This document shows, one piece after another, positions 28,842-40,140 of a stretch of 64,000 nucleotides of DNA. Every line of letters starts with the position of its first letter. Within the stretch, counting starts at the first letter, position 1. The notes beneath the pieces are model-generated. The model ran no database searches. It was not told the origin of the DNA and saw only the letters and a program-made list of their open reading frames with translations. Origin of the DNA: Mycoplasma yeatsii (lineage in GTDB: Bacteria; Bacillota_I; Bacilli_A; Mycoplasmatales; Mycoplasmataceae). A program made the position numbers and the translations under genes. Location: the NCBI RefSeq assembly GCF_030815295.1, contig NZ_JAUSWP010000003.1; one strand, written 5' to 3'.

Positions 28842-30262
28842 TGAACAAGTTTAAAAATATGTTCAATTGATTAAATGAAAAACACTCTGAACCTATCACT
28901 AAAGAAAACATGTATGACTTTATGATTAAAAGAGATTATTCATACAATCAAAACATGACATTCTTTATGACCTTTTTAGGTTACATGGTTTATTACTTCA
29001 CAAGAAAACAATGAACTATTTGAGGAAGTATTGCTCAAGATACAAACATCATAACTAAAGATCAATTCGCTATAGTTGGATTAGCCTTTGGTATTGCATA
29101 CGGATTATGTAAATTTATAACTTCACCACTTTCTGATACAAAATCAAATCGTTGATTATTAGGATTAGGATTAGTTGGTGCAGGAATTGTTAATATTTTA
29201 ATCGGAGTTAGCTTTAGTTCAACAGCTAATATTACTGCTTCAGTTGTAGGGGCATGTATCTTAATGGTATTAATGGGATATCTTCACAGCCTTGGAGCAA
29301 CACCAGCAATCCGTTTATTATATAAATGATTCAACCACAACAGCCGAAGAAACAGAATGGTATTTTGAAACGTTTCTCATAACTTAGGAGGAGCATTATC
29401 TGTTTTATTAATTCCTTTATCATTTACTATTTTTGGTAATCAATTAGGAACTGTTGGATACTTTGTATTACCAAGTATATTAAGTATTGTTGTAGGTATT
29501 ATTATTGTTATATTTGCAAAAGATAGACCTGAACAAGTTGGATTACCACCACTTGACAAATACTATAATTTAAAATTAATAGGTAAAACTGAACGTGTTG
29601 CTAGTGAAGAAGATAACAAACCATTTAGTTATTTCTTTATTAAATATGTATTAAAAAATAAATGAATCTGATTACTTGTTATAGCAAATATTTGTACATA
29701 TACAATGAGAGCAGGTTTAAACGATTTTACTTTAAGATATTTAAAAGACGTTCATAGTTTTGATATCAAAAAAGAAGCTGGTTTAATTTATTCAATGATG
29801 GATTGAGGAGCAGCAGCTATAACACTTGTTGCAGGACTAACAATAAATAGATTCTTCAAAAGATTTGTACCTGTTATAATTTTATCTATTGCTATTGCAA
29901 CTTGTGCTGTTATTGGAGTTTGACAATCTGGAAAAACAGTTCCATTATTAGCGTTTTCTATGTTCTTAGGAGGGTTTATATTTATTCCTCAAACATTCTT
30001 TGGAATGTTAGCTGGTGAATTCTCTCATCACAGAGTAGTTTCTACTTCTTCAGGAATATTAGGAATTACAAGTTATGTTGTTGCAGATAGTTTAATTTCT
30101 AAAGTTATTATCGGTATAGGTATTTTAGGAGATAAAGCAGGAGCTAAAGCCGCTAGTCCTGCAGCTCAATTCCAAACAATGTTCATATTAATGATCGTGT
30201 TAGGAATTGTTGCTTGTTTATGTTTAGTTCCTATGTGAAATAAAAAAGTTTCAGGAAAATAG
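28841..30262 (+). CDS. uhpT: Organophosphate:phosphate antiporter (GlpT/UhpT family)
   Basis: A 473-residue, twelve-helix MFS protein of the OPA family, which imports sugar phosphates or glycerol-3-phosphate in exchange for phosphate. The stretch WFNHNSRRNRMVFWNVSHNLGGA near residue 165 matches the family signature (W.NxSHNxGG). Related mycoplasma genes are annotated uhpT; the actual substrate (hexose phosphate or glycerol-3-phosphate) is not decidable by eye. It starts with GTG, 7 bases after AGGAGG, sharing the G with the nrnA stop TAG. An ATG lies six codons inside. Confidence 0.75.
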
Positions 30263-30282
30263 AAACTATAATAAATTGAAAG

Positions 30283-30322
30283 AATAAAGCTATTATTAAT
30301 TAATAGTTTTATTTTTTATTTC
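30283..30322 (+). terminator. Terminator after the antiporter
   Basis: AATAAAGCTATTA pairs with TAATAGTTTTATT (one wobble), followed by TTTTTATTT. Confidence 0.65.
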
Positions 30323-30359
30323 AAAAAGTTAAAATATTAGTTAGGAAAAAAGGAGACAT

Positions 30360-31484
30360 ATGAAAAAGGTTATAGTTGGTTTAAGTGGTGGAGTTGATTC
30401 ATCTGTTGCTGCATATTTATTAATTCAACAAGGATATGAAGTTGAAGGACTATTTATGAGAAACTGAGATTCAGCTGCTAATAATGATGTTTTAGGAAAT
30501 ACTAATATTAATGATAGTGTTTGTCCTCAAGAACAAGATTATTTAGATGCTTTAGAAGTTGCAAATAAATTAAATATTAAATTACATAGGATTGATTTTG
30601 TTCAAGAATACTGAGAACATGTTTTTGAATATTTTATTAGTGAGTATCAAAAGGGAAGAACACCAAATCCAGATATTTTATGTAATAAATATATTAAATT
30701 TGATAAGTTTTTAAATTATGCAATTAATGAATTAAAAGCAGATTATATTGCTATGGGTCATTATGCAGGAATCAGATTTAATCAAAAAACTAATCAATTT
30801 GAAATGATAAAAGCAATTGATGATAATAAAGATCAGACATATTTTTTATGTCAATTAACTCAAAACCAATTATCAAAAACACTATTTCCTTTATATAACT
30901 TAACAAAACCTGAAATTAGAAAAATAGCTTCAGATCAAAACTTAATTACAGCTAATAAAAAAGATTCAACTGGAATTTGTTTTATTGGAGAAAGAGAATT
31001 TACAAACTTTTTACAAAACTATATAGCTAATCAACCTGGTGATATTGTTGACATTAAAACTAATAAAGTTGTTGGAAAACATATTGGTGTAATGTATTAT
31101 ACAATCGGTCAGAGAAAAGGTTTAAATTTAGGCGGGATGAAAGAACCTTATTATGTAGCTAAAAAAGATATAGATAAAAAAATTATTTATGTTTGTCCTT
31201 TTAGTGATGAAAGTTATTTATTATCTAATAGTTGTACTGTAACTGAAATAAATTGAACACTAGATTTAAGTAAATATGTTGATGATATTAATAATTTCAA
31301 ATGTACTGCTAAGTTTAGATATCGTCAACCTGATAGTGAAGTTGAATTAAAACATATTAAAGATAATGATTATCACATAACATTTAAAACTCCTTTAAAA
31401 GCAGTAACTCCAGGTCAAGAAGCTGTGTTTTATTTAAATGACATTTGTTTAGGTGGAGGAGTTATTGATAAAGTTAGTCAATAA
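30360..31484 (+). CDS. mnmA: tRNA-specific 2-thiouridylase MnmA
   Basis: Installs the 2-thio group on U34 of tRNA-Lys, -Glu and -Gln. The 374-residue frame has the PP-loop GLSGGVDSSVA at residues 7-17, the catalytic cysteine in PDILCNKYIKF (Cys108) and the second cysteine in STGICFIGER (Cys207), plus the GQRKGLNLGG region and a C-terminal beta-barrel. No IscS or Tus relay gene is adjacent. The ATG follows AAGGAG. Confidence 0.95.
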
Positions 31485-31533
31485 TTAAAAAATAATTTAT
31501 AATATATATTAGTTGAAAGAGGGAATAAGACTT

Positions 31534-32154
31534 ATGGCATCAGGAAATACAATAATGATGGTTGGGTTATTTGTATTTATTATTGGGTTTGTTATTTGAA
31601 GTACTTTAACTTCAAGAAAAGCTAGTAAAAAAGAAAAAGAAAAACGTTACCAACAAGTTAGAGACAAAATTAAACAATATATAGCAGTTAATGAATCTAG
31701 AAAAAACTTAAGAATAGAATTTGAAAAAGTTTATTCTAGAAGAGGTGCTGAATATAAATATCGTGATGTTTTCGATGTTATTGTTCATTTAGTTTCACCA
31801 AAAACTCAAGAGATTATTGAAGTTAGAGCTTATGAAGTTGAAGGTTTAACTACTAAAATTAATAAAAATGATTATAAAACAGACTGAATTGTTAATGCTC
31901 GATTAGATTTAGAAGAAACTAAAAGAAGAATTGCAATTGGTGAAAAAGAAATCAAACTTACAAAAGAAGAAAAAAAACAATTACGTTTAGCTGAAAAAGC
32001 TAGTGCAAAACAACTTCAACAAGAAGAAAAAATAAGATTAAAAGAAGCTAAACAAAAATCTAAAGAACAAAAGAAAAACTTAGATATTAATCATGAAAGA
32101 AGAATGCACCGTTCAAGACATAAATTTGTTCCAACTAGAGTTAAAGAAAATTAA
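31534..32154 (+). CDS. Single-pass membrane protein with a basic coiled-coil tail, unknown
   Basis: A 206-residue protein with one N-terminal membrane segment at about residues 6-28, then a Lys/Arg/Glu-rich cytosolic part. Residues around 60-115 look globular (EYKYRDVFDVIVHLVSP, VRAYEVEGL) and the last 80 residues form a very basic helix (KLTKEEKKQLRLAEKAS). The basic tail could bind nucleic acid or the membrane. It has its own ribosome site (GAAAGAGGG) and terminator. I do not recognise a family. Confidence 0.75.
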
Positions 32155-32161
32155 TAAATTT

Positions 32162-32196
32162 AAAATTACAATCATATTAGATTGTAATTTTTATTT
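32162..32196 (+). terminator. Terminator after the 31534 gene
   Basis: AAAATTACAATC pairs with GATTGTAATTTT, followed by TTATTT. Confidence 0.8.
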
Positions 32197-32249
32197 GCTT
32201 AGCAATGAAGTATAATTTTATTTAAAGAATGTAGAAAATAGGTAGAAAA

Positions 32250-34376
32250 ATGTCAAATATTTTTAAAACAAATATATCTAAAGAAACATTTAAAACAGCT
32301 AATACTCAATGTATTAAACAAGCTTGAGTTTTTCATAGTATACAAAATTTTAAAACAACATTAGAACTTAGTAAAAACAAAAAATATTTCTTTAATTTAG
32401 ATAATGATTTAGAATCTGAAGATGATTACAACTCTAATGCAACTAATATAAATTTGTTTGAAGATTATGTTTTTTCTGATTTAAAAACTGATAAAGAAAA
32501 AGAATTAATTAGACAAAAATTAGAAGAAAGTATTTTAAGTGATGATGGTTTTAGCTTAGAAGAATTTCAAGGTGATGCTATTGAAGACGGTAAAGAATTT
32601 GGTCAAAAAGCAATTGAATTTTTTGAAATAGAAAAAAGAAAAAATCATCCAAACAAACTTACTAAAAGTTTTAATGAAATAACAAAAATTCAACAAGCAG
32701 TTAAAGAAACAAAAGAGTTAATAGAAAAGTATCAAGATAAATATATTTATTTATATGAACCTGCATTTGAATATGATAATTTTAATTTAAAAGTTAGATG
32801 TGATATTTTAAAACTTTTAGGTGATAATCGTGTTGAAATTATAGAAGCTAAAGCGACAAGTAGTGTTAAAAAAGAACATTTTTGAGATTTAGTTTACCAA
32901 GCTTATGTTTTAGAAAAAAACGGTTATATTGTTGAAAATATAAAGATTTGTAAGTTAAATAGAGATTATTTACATGCTGAAAATTTAAATTATTATTTTG
33001 ATTTTAAAAAAGAATTAGCTGATCTTGATGATAAATATTCAGATGGTGAAATTTCATTTGATCAAGCTAAACAAATTGTTAAAAATATAGATAATTTAAA
33101 TTTAAACTTTAAAGACTTAGATGATACTGAAGATCTTGATATTGAAAAACTTGTTAGTTTAGATGAATTAACTTTTGGTGAATCTCAAAACAGACCTACT
33201 TTATTTCAAGACTATCAAAACTTAAAAAACTTTATAGATTTAGATGAATTATTTTATAAAATATCAGAGTATTTAAGTTTAAATGAAAATGATATTTTAA
33301 ATATTTTTAATAACGAATCATGTTATTTACAAGTTGCTAAAACTAGATCAAGAAATGCTGTGTGAACTAATTGACAAATACCTGAAAAATCATCATGTAA
33401 ACATGTTTTAAAATATTTTGATCAAACTATTGAAGGATGATGACAATTAACTGGTAAAAATAAAGATAAAAGAGCATTTTTAATTAAAGAGTTACCTTCG
33501 CCTTATTTTAAAGATTACAATACATTAAATGATGTTGTAATAGATAACTTAGTGGATTCAAAAACTTTCTTTAATAAAGATCAAGAAAGAATATTTGAAG
33601 TAGCTAAATACGAACAAGAAATTTTAAATGATGAATCATTAATGATTAAAGATGAAAATTATGATTTTTTAAAACAAGAATTAAAAAAATATGAAAAATA
33701 TCCTATTTTTATGTATGATTTTGAAACAGTTAAATTCGCTGTTCCTAGATTTTATAGAACAAATCCATATCATCAAACACCATTTCAATATTCAATTCAT
33801 ATAATTAATGATGATAATTATGATTATAATAATGAACAAACAATGAAACATTATCAATTTTTATCAGATACAAAACAAGATCCTAGAAAAGGATTTGTGA
33901 TCCAATTTTTAAAAGATATTTTTGAAAATGATGCAGGAGTTTATGTTGCTTATAATAAATCTTTTGAACAAAGAGTTTTAAAATGTTTAGCTTGTTTATT
34001 TCCTGAATTAGAATTACCTTTAATGTATATTGTTAATAATACAATTGATTTAATTCACTTTTTTAAAGGTAAAAAAGGACAAAGACCTTCATTTTTAATA
34101 GCTAATAAAAATTTTCATGGACTAACTTCAATTAAAAAAACTCAACCTGCTTTAGATCCGCATTTTACTTATAAAATGTTAACTATTAATAACGGTGGAA
34201 AAGCAAGTGAGATGTTTAGAAGATTTTTAGAGAATAGACTTGATGATCAACTTTGAGATCAAACATTTAAACAAGATATGATTAATTATTGTAACCGCGA
34301 TACTTTAGCAATGGTTGTGATTTTAAAAAGAGTTTTTGAAATAACTAGAAAGTGAGAAAAAAAGCATGGAAAATAA
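32250..34376 (+). CDS. DUF2779 (UU173-type) protein: Cas4/RecB-like nuclease fused to DEDD exonuclease
   Basis: A 708-residue frame across many TGA codons. The first half carries a PD-(D/E)xK core: KVRCDILKLL, then VEIIEAKATSS and the Gln/Tyr helix DLVYQAYVLEKNG, as in Cas4/RecB nucleases. After a linker with cysteines (CYLQVAKTRS, SSCKHVLKYF), the last third is DUF2779, a DnaQ-like fold: FMYDFETVKF (first D and E), VAYNKSFEQRVL and YCNRDTLAM with the closing Asp. Such fusions are annotated DUF2779 or UU173 family. The substrate is unknown; RNA or DNA processing is likely. It overlaps fmt by 11 bases. Confidence 0.75.
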
Positions 34377-35322
34377 AAAAATTAAAGCCGTATTTTGTGG
34401 AACACCTAAAATTGGAGCCACTATTTTAAAAGCCTTAACTGAAATTGAAGAAATTGAAGTAATTCTTGCTATAAGTCAACCAGATAAACCTCAAGGTAGA
34501 AAAAAAGAATTAGTTCCCACTCCAGTTAAACAAATGGCATTAGATAATAATATCAAAGTAATTCAACCTGTAAAAATAGGTGATGCTTATGAACAATTAG
34601 CTGAATTAGATTTTGATTACTTTATTACTTGTGCTTATGGTCAATTTATTCCTACTAAAGTTTTAAAATTAGCTAAATTTGATTCTATTAATTTTCACGG
34701 AAGTTTACTACCTGAACTAAGAGGTGGTGCTCCTATCCAATATGCAATTAAATTAGGTAAAAAAACAACTGGAATGAGCATTATGAAAATGGTTAGAGAA
34801 ATGGATGCTGGAGATTATTATGTTCAAGAATCTATCGATATTTTAGATAGTGATGACTCAGGTAGTTTATTTGATAAAATGGCTGATTTAGGTGCTGAGA
34901 TGGCAAAAAAATATTTAGTTGATATTTACAATAATAAATACGAACCAATCAAACAAGATGAATCTAAAGTTACATTCTGTCGAAACATTGCTCCTGAAGA
35001 AGAAAAAATTAATTGAGATGATACATCATTTAATATTTTTAATTTAATTAGATCACTATCACCAAGTCCAATTAGTTATACAACTATTAATGAACAAAGA
35101 TATAAAATTAAAAGTTCAAAAATAACTGAAATAGATGATAAATTTATTAATGTTAAACCTGGAACTATTATTGATATTAATAAACAAGGAATAGTTGTTA
35201 AAACTAAAGATAAAGCAATTACTATTTTAGAAATTCAACGTCAAGGTAAGAAATTACAACCTGCATCATTATATTTTTTAAATAATTTATCTGATTTAAA
35301 AATTAATGATATTTTTGAATAA
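34366..35322 (+). CDS. fmt: Methionyl-tRNA formyltransferase
   Basis: Formylates the initiator Met-tRNA using 10-formyl-tetrahydrofolate. The 318-residue frame has VFCGTPKIGA, AISQPDKPQGR, ACAYGQFIP-like TCAYGQFIPTKVL and the catalytic NFHGSLLPELRGGAPIQ near residues 107-123, followed by the C-terminal OB-fold. It begins inside the end of the DUF2779 gene, so expression is coupled. Confidence 0.95.
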
Positions 35323-35361
35323 AACCATTGATTATACGCTAGTCAATATCTATGATTTAAG

Positions 35362-35370
35362 TGGTATAAT
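35362..35370 (+). promoter_or_regulatory. Extended -10 promoter of efp
   Basis: TGGTATAAT is a perfect extended -10. A small TTGCTTTTAAGCAA hairpin lies in the leader at 35382-35395 and AAAGGAGAG precedes the ATG. Confidence 0.55.
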
Positions 35371-35424
35371 ATTATAGAATTTTGCTTTTAAGCAAGAAAT
35401 TTATTATTAAAAAGGAGAGTACAA

Positions 35425-35979
35425 ATGTCAGTTAATGATTTACGTCCAGGAACTACCTTCTTATATGATGGTAATATTTATCTAGTTTTAGAACAATCAT
35501 TTTCTAAAACAGGACGTCAACAAGGAAAGGTTTCTGTTAAAGCTAAAAACTTAAGAACAGGATCACGTGTTGACATAACTTTTACTGGTGGAGAAAAAGT
35601 TGACAAAGCAATGATCGAAAGAAAAGATATGCAATATTTATACAACGATGGAGTTGATGCATATTTAATGAACACTGAAACTTATGATCAAGTTCAAATT
35701 CCAATGACAAGACTAGAATGAGAAAAAAACTTCTTAGTTGATGGTTTAATGATCAAAATGACTGAATTTGAAGGTGAAGTTTTAGGTATTAACTTACCTG
35801 ATAAAGTTGAATTAACAGTTGTTGAAGCTGAAGCTGCTGTTAAAGGAGACACAACAAGTGGAGCTCAAAAAAAAGCTGTACTAGAAACAGGTTTAGAAAT
35901 TATGGTTCCTTTATTTGTTAATGAACAAACTAAAGTTATCATTTCAACAAATGACGGAAAATATGTTGGTAGAGCTTAA
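35425..35979 (+). CDS. efp: Elongation factor P
   Basis: Binds between the P and E sites of the ribosome and relieves stalling at polyproline. The 184-residue length fits. The N-terminal KOW-like domain carries the P-site loop SKTGRQQGKV: by alignment with the E. coli loop KPGKGQA, the residue at the modified Lys34 position is Arg31 and the conserved Pro is Thr. Two OB domains follow (DVTYxxG-like LMIKMTEFEGEVLGI; the end GKYVGRA). No EpmA, EarP or YmfI-like modification gene is near. Confidence 0.95.
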
Positions 35980-36004
35980 TCTAACAATTTAAGAGGTGAT
36001 TTAA

Positions 36005-36301
36005 ATGTATATAACTATTGATAAAAATAGAAGAGGAAACTTAGAAATTGAACAAAATGTAGTGGATAAATTAATAAAAAGCACTGTTATTTCCAGTTTC
36101 GATGTTGAAGCAGAAAACATAGATGTTTTAACAAGCGTTTTTCAAGATAATGAACTATACATTTTAATAACTATAAAAGTACAAAAAGCATTAGATACTT
36201 TAAAAATTAATAAAGACAAACTTTTTAAAATTATTGATAAAACAATTTCTCAAGCTATATCAATAAAACCTAAAAATATTAATATTTCATATACAAAGTA
36301 A
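36005..36301 (+). CDS. Small Asp23/Gls24-like (MMB_0454-type) protein
   Basis: A 98-residue protein starting MYITIDKNRRGNLEIEQNVVDKLI. The pattern of an N-terminal strand, a helix and an alternating strand (YILITIKVQKALD) resembles small mollicute proteins grouped as MMB_0454, related to Asp23/Gls24. The role is unknown. It lies 25 bases after efp and 18 before tig and is probably cotranscribed with both. The family call is tentative. Confidence 0.5.
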   Translation: MYITIDKNRRGNLEIEQNVVDKLIKSTVISSFDVEAENIDVLTSVFQDNELYILITIKVQKALDTLKINKDKLFKIIDKTISQAISIKPKNINISYTK

Positions 36302-36319
36302 AAAGAGAGGAAATAAATA

Positions 36320-37606
36320 ATGAAATTTAATGAAGAAAAATTAATTGATCAAGGTCAAGGTAAATGAGTTGTTACAATTGATGGAAAAGAATGAGAAGAA
36401 TTATTAAAAAAAGCTCGTAATAGAATTAAAAGTAATTTAGAAATTCCAGGATTCAGAAAGGGAAAAGCTCCAGAATCAAAAGTTAATGCATACTTAACTC
36501 CTACAAAAGTTTACAATGAAGCTTTTAGATTATCATTATCATCAGCATTTGATTTTGCTAGAGAACAAAAAAAAGAATTAGAACCAATGAATTCTCCTGC
36601 ACCAGTTCCAGCAAAAGTTAGTGAAAAAGAATTAGTAATTAATTTCGTATTTGATTTACGTCCTGATATTAAATTAGGATCATACACTGGAATTAAAACA
36701 GTTGAAAAAACTAAAATCGAAGTAACTGATCAAGAAGTTGATCAAGTAATTGATAGCTACTGTCAACAATTCGCTATGGAAAAACCAAAAGCAGCTGATG
36801 CAAAAATTGCTAAAGGCGATGTTGTTGTATTTGACTTTAAAGGATATGTTGATGAAAAACCATTTGATGGTGGAGAAGCAAAAGACTTTAAATTAGAAAT
36901 CGGATCAAATCAATTCGTTCCAGGATTTGAAGACTCAATGATCGGATTATCAGTTGGTGAAAACCAAGAAATTAATGTAAAATTCCCTAAAGAATACATT
37001 CCAGCATTAGCTGATAAAGATGCAAAATTTGTTTTAAATATTAAATCAATTAATGAAAAAGTAATTCCTGCTAAAGATGATGAATTAGCTAAAGACTTAA
37101 ACATGCCAGAAATTAAAACATTTGCAGATCTACAAGAAAAAGTTAAATCAGATGTTTTAAAACAAAAAACAGCTAACGCTAAATCTATTTTTGTAGATAA
37201 AGTTATGGAAGAAATTATCAAAAACTCAGAAATTGATTTACCAAAAACTGCAATTGAAAGACAAGCAAAAGAATTGAAAAAAGAATTTGAACAACAAATT
37301 GCTCAACAAGGAATTAATTTAAAACAATACAAAGAATTAACTAAATTAACAGATAAAGATATCGAAGAAGAATTATTAAAAGACGCAAAAAGCCGTTTAC
37401 AAACTTACTTAATCATTTCTGAAGTTAAAAACAAAGAAAACATTAAAGCAACTGATGAAGTTGTTAATAACAAACTTGAAGAAATTGCTAAATACTATGG
37501 TGTTGAATTAGACTTAATTAAAGGTTCAATTTCATTAGATTCAATCAAAAATCAAGTTGAAGATGAAATGGTTTATGACTTTTTATATGAAAAAAATGGA
37601 AAATAA
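36320..37606 (+). CDS. tig: Trigger factor
   Basis: Ribosome-associated chaperone and prolyl isomerase acting on nascent chains. The 428-residue frame begins at the ATG after GAGAGGAAAT. The ribosome-binding signature appears as PGFRKGKAPES near residues 43-53. The FKBP-type domain spans about 160-240 (VVFDFKGYVDEKPFDGGEA, FVPGFEDSMIG). A helical C-terminal cradle follows. Two TGA codons near the N-terminus are read as Trp. Confidence 0.95.
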
Positions 37607-37632
37607 TCAAAAAATTTCCTAAAACTATATTG

Positions 37633-37656
37633 AAGCATCCAAATGGATGTTTTTTC
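37633..37656 (+). terminator. tig terminator
   Basis: CATCC-AAAT-GGATG followed by TTTTTTCTT. Confidence 0.8.
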
Positions 37657-37661
37657 TTTAA

Positions 37662-37688
37662 TTAGCACTTGAGCATATAAAGTGCTAG
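37662..37688. promoter_or_regulatory. CIRCE operator upstream of lon
   Basis: TTAGCACTT, nine bases, then AAGTGCTAG: one mismatch in the left arm and two in the right arm against the consensus, with strong internal symmetry. A TGATATGAT extended -10 begins 6 bases downstream. Confidence 0.88.
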
Positions 37689-37693
37689 AATTA

Positions 37694-37702
37694 TGATATG
37701 AT
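37694..37702 (+). promoter_or_regulatory. lon -10 region
   Basis: TGATATGAT resembles an extended -10; HrcA on the CIRCE would block the -35 region. AAAGGAGTGAGG precedes the ATG. Confidence 0.5.
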
Positions 37703-37734
37703 ATATAAAGAGAAATTAATAAAGGAGTGAGGGT

Positions 37735-40065
37735 ATGAAAATAAATAAAATACCTGTTGTTGTAACTAGAGGTATAGTGTTATTTCCTACAAATTTAAAA
37801 GTTGTAGAGTTCGGTAGAGAAAAAAGTAAGTTAAGTATCAAAAAAGCTGAACAAGATTTTGATAGTAAAGTTATTGTTGTTTCTCAAAAAGTTCCTTTAG
37901 ATGAAAATCCTTCTATAGATAAATTATTTGAAATAGGTTGCTTAGCTAAATCTAGTGTTAAAAAAGTATGAAAAGATGGTACTTTATCAACAGAATTAGA
38001 ATTTATTTCAAAAGTTAAAATTGACAATTTTATTGAAGAAGACGGAATTTTATATGCAGAAGCTACAGTTTTAGAAGATCAAGTACCAACAACTGATCAA
38101 GAGAAAAATAAAATCAAAGAATTAATTTTACAATTAGGTAGAGTTACTTCAAGAAACATAAACGAATTTGAAGAAGCTATTAAAAAAGATGATTGAAATA
38201 ATGTTAATGAACTAATATATGGTTTAGCTGACAAGGCTTCATTTATACCATTACCAATGAAGATTAAAATATTAGAATCAATTTCATTAGAAGAAAAAAT
38301 TAATTTATTAAAAGACTTATTAAAAGATAGAAGTAAAGCTCAAGCTGCAACTGGAGATGCATTATCAGTAGAAACTGAAATTAATAAAAAATTAAAAGAC
38401 AAAATGGACAAACAACAAAAAGAATATTATCTAAGAGAAAAAATGAGAATCATTAAAGAAGAATTAGATGATGAAGACTCAGATAGAAGTCAATTAGATA
38501 AATATAAAAAACGTTTAGAAACTGAACCATTCCCAGAAAATGTTAAAGAAAAAATTTTATCTTCAATTAGAAGAATCGAAACAATGCAACCTGGTAGTGC
38601 TGAAGTAAATGTTGAAAGAAATTATGTTGATTGAATGATGTCAATTCCATGATGAGAACAATCTGAAGACATTGCTGATTTAAAATATGCACAAGAAGTT
38701 TTAAACAAACATCATTTTGGATTAAAAAAAGTAAAAGAAAGAATTATTGAATATCTTGCTGTTAAACAAAAAACCAAAACTCTAAAAGGTCCGATTATTA
38801 CATTAGTAGGTCCTCCTGGAGTAGGTAAAACTAGTTTAGCTAAATCAATCGCTGAAGCTTTAGGTAAAAAATTTGTTAAAGTTTCACTTGGTGGAGTTAA
38901 GGATGAATCAGAAATTAGAGGACATAGAAAAACTTATGTAGGTTCAATGCCTGGACGTGTTATTCAAGCAATGAAACGTGCAAAAGTTAAAAATCCACTA
39001 TTCTTATTAGATGAAATTGATAAAATGGCAAGTGATCAAAGAGGGGATCCTGCTTCAGCTATGTTAGAGGTTTTAGATCCAGAACAAAACAAAGAATTCT
39101 CAGATCACTACATTGAAGAACCTTATGACTTAAGCACTGTTATGTTTATTGCTACAGCGAACTATCCAGAAAATATTCCTGAAGCATTATATGACAGAAT
39201 GGAAATCATCAATTTATCTAGTTATACTGAATTAGAAAAAATGCACATCGCAAAAGACTATTTAACACCAAAAATCTTAGAAGAAGACCAATTAACAGAA
39301 GAAGAATTGAAATTTACTGATGAAGCTTATGATGAAATGATCAAGTACTACACAAGAGAAGCTGGTGTAAGACAATTAGAAAGATGAATTTCAACAATAG
39401 CTAGAAAATTTATCGTTAAGTTATTAAATGGTGAAGTTAAAAATCTTGTTGTTGATAGAAAAGTTGTTAATGAATATTTAGGTAAACATATTTTTGAACA
39501 CACTTCAAAACAAGATGATTCTCAAGTTGGAGTAGTTACAGGATTAGCATATACTCAATTTGGTGGAGATATTTTACCAATAGAAGTAAGTATCTATCCA
39601 GGAAAAGGAAATCTAACTTTAACTGGTAAACTTGGTGAAGTGATGAAAGAATCAGCAACAATTGCATTAACTTATGTTAAATCAAATTATGAAAAATTTG
39701 GAATTGATAAAGATGCATTTAAAGATGTTGATATTCATATTCACGTTCCTGAAGGAGCTGTTCCAAAAGATGGGCCAAGTGCTGGTATTACATTAACTAC
39801 TGCTCTAATTTCAGCATTAACTAAAAAACCAGTTTCAAAAGAAATAGGAATGACAGGAGAAATTACATTAAGAGGAAATGTTCTTCCGATTGGTGGATTA
39901 CGTGAAAAATCTATTTCAGCATCAAGAAGTGGATTAAAACACATTCTAATTCCTTTTAAAAATCAAAAAGATCTTGATGATGTTCCTAAAGAAGTACAAG
40001 ATGTATTAAAAATAACTCCAGTTTCAAAATACGAAGAAGTATTTGACATAGTTTTTAAAAAATAA
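37735..40065 (+). CDS. lon: ATP-dependent protease Lon
   Basis: AAA+ serine protease degrading misfolded and regulatory proteins. The 776-residue frame has the LonN domain (about 1-200), a helical linker, Walker A GPPGVGKT near 359-366, FLLDEIDKM and the protease domain with Ser682 in KDGPSAGIT and Lys725 in GLREKSIS; the 43-residue spacing equals that in E. coli Lon. Expression is probably controlled by HrcA through the CIRCE at 37662, joining Lon to the ClpB/DnaK regulon. Confidence 0.97.
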
Positions 40066-40071
40066 TTAATT

Positions 40072-40095
40072 AGGTTGGTTTATCCGACCTTTTTA
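40072..40095 (+). terminator. lon terminator
   Basis: AGGTTGG-TTTAT-CCGACCT followed by TTTTTA. Confidence 0.8.
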
Positions 40096-40140
40096 TTACT
40101 TCAAAAGTATTAAAATTAAATTATACTTAGGAGATTTAAT

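Noticed and set aside
32250..34376. Stand-alone Cas4 or CRISPR accessory nuclease
   Set aside because: The RecB/Cas4-like core is fused to a DUF2779 exonuclease and the neighbours are mnmA and fmt; there is no array or cas gene.
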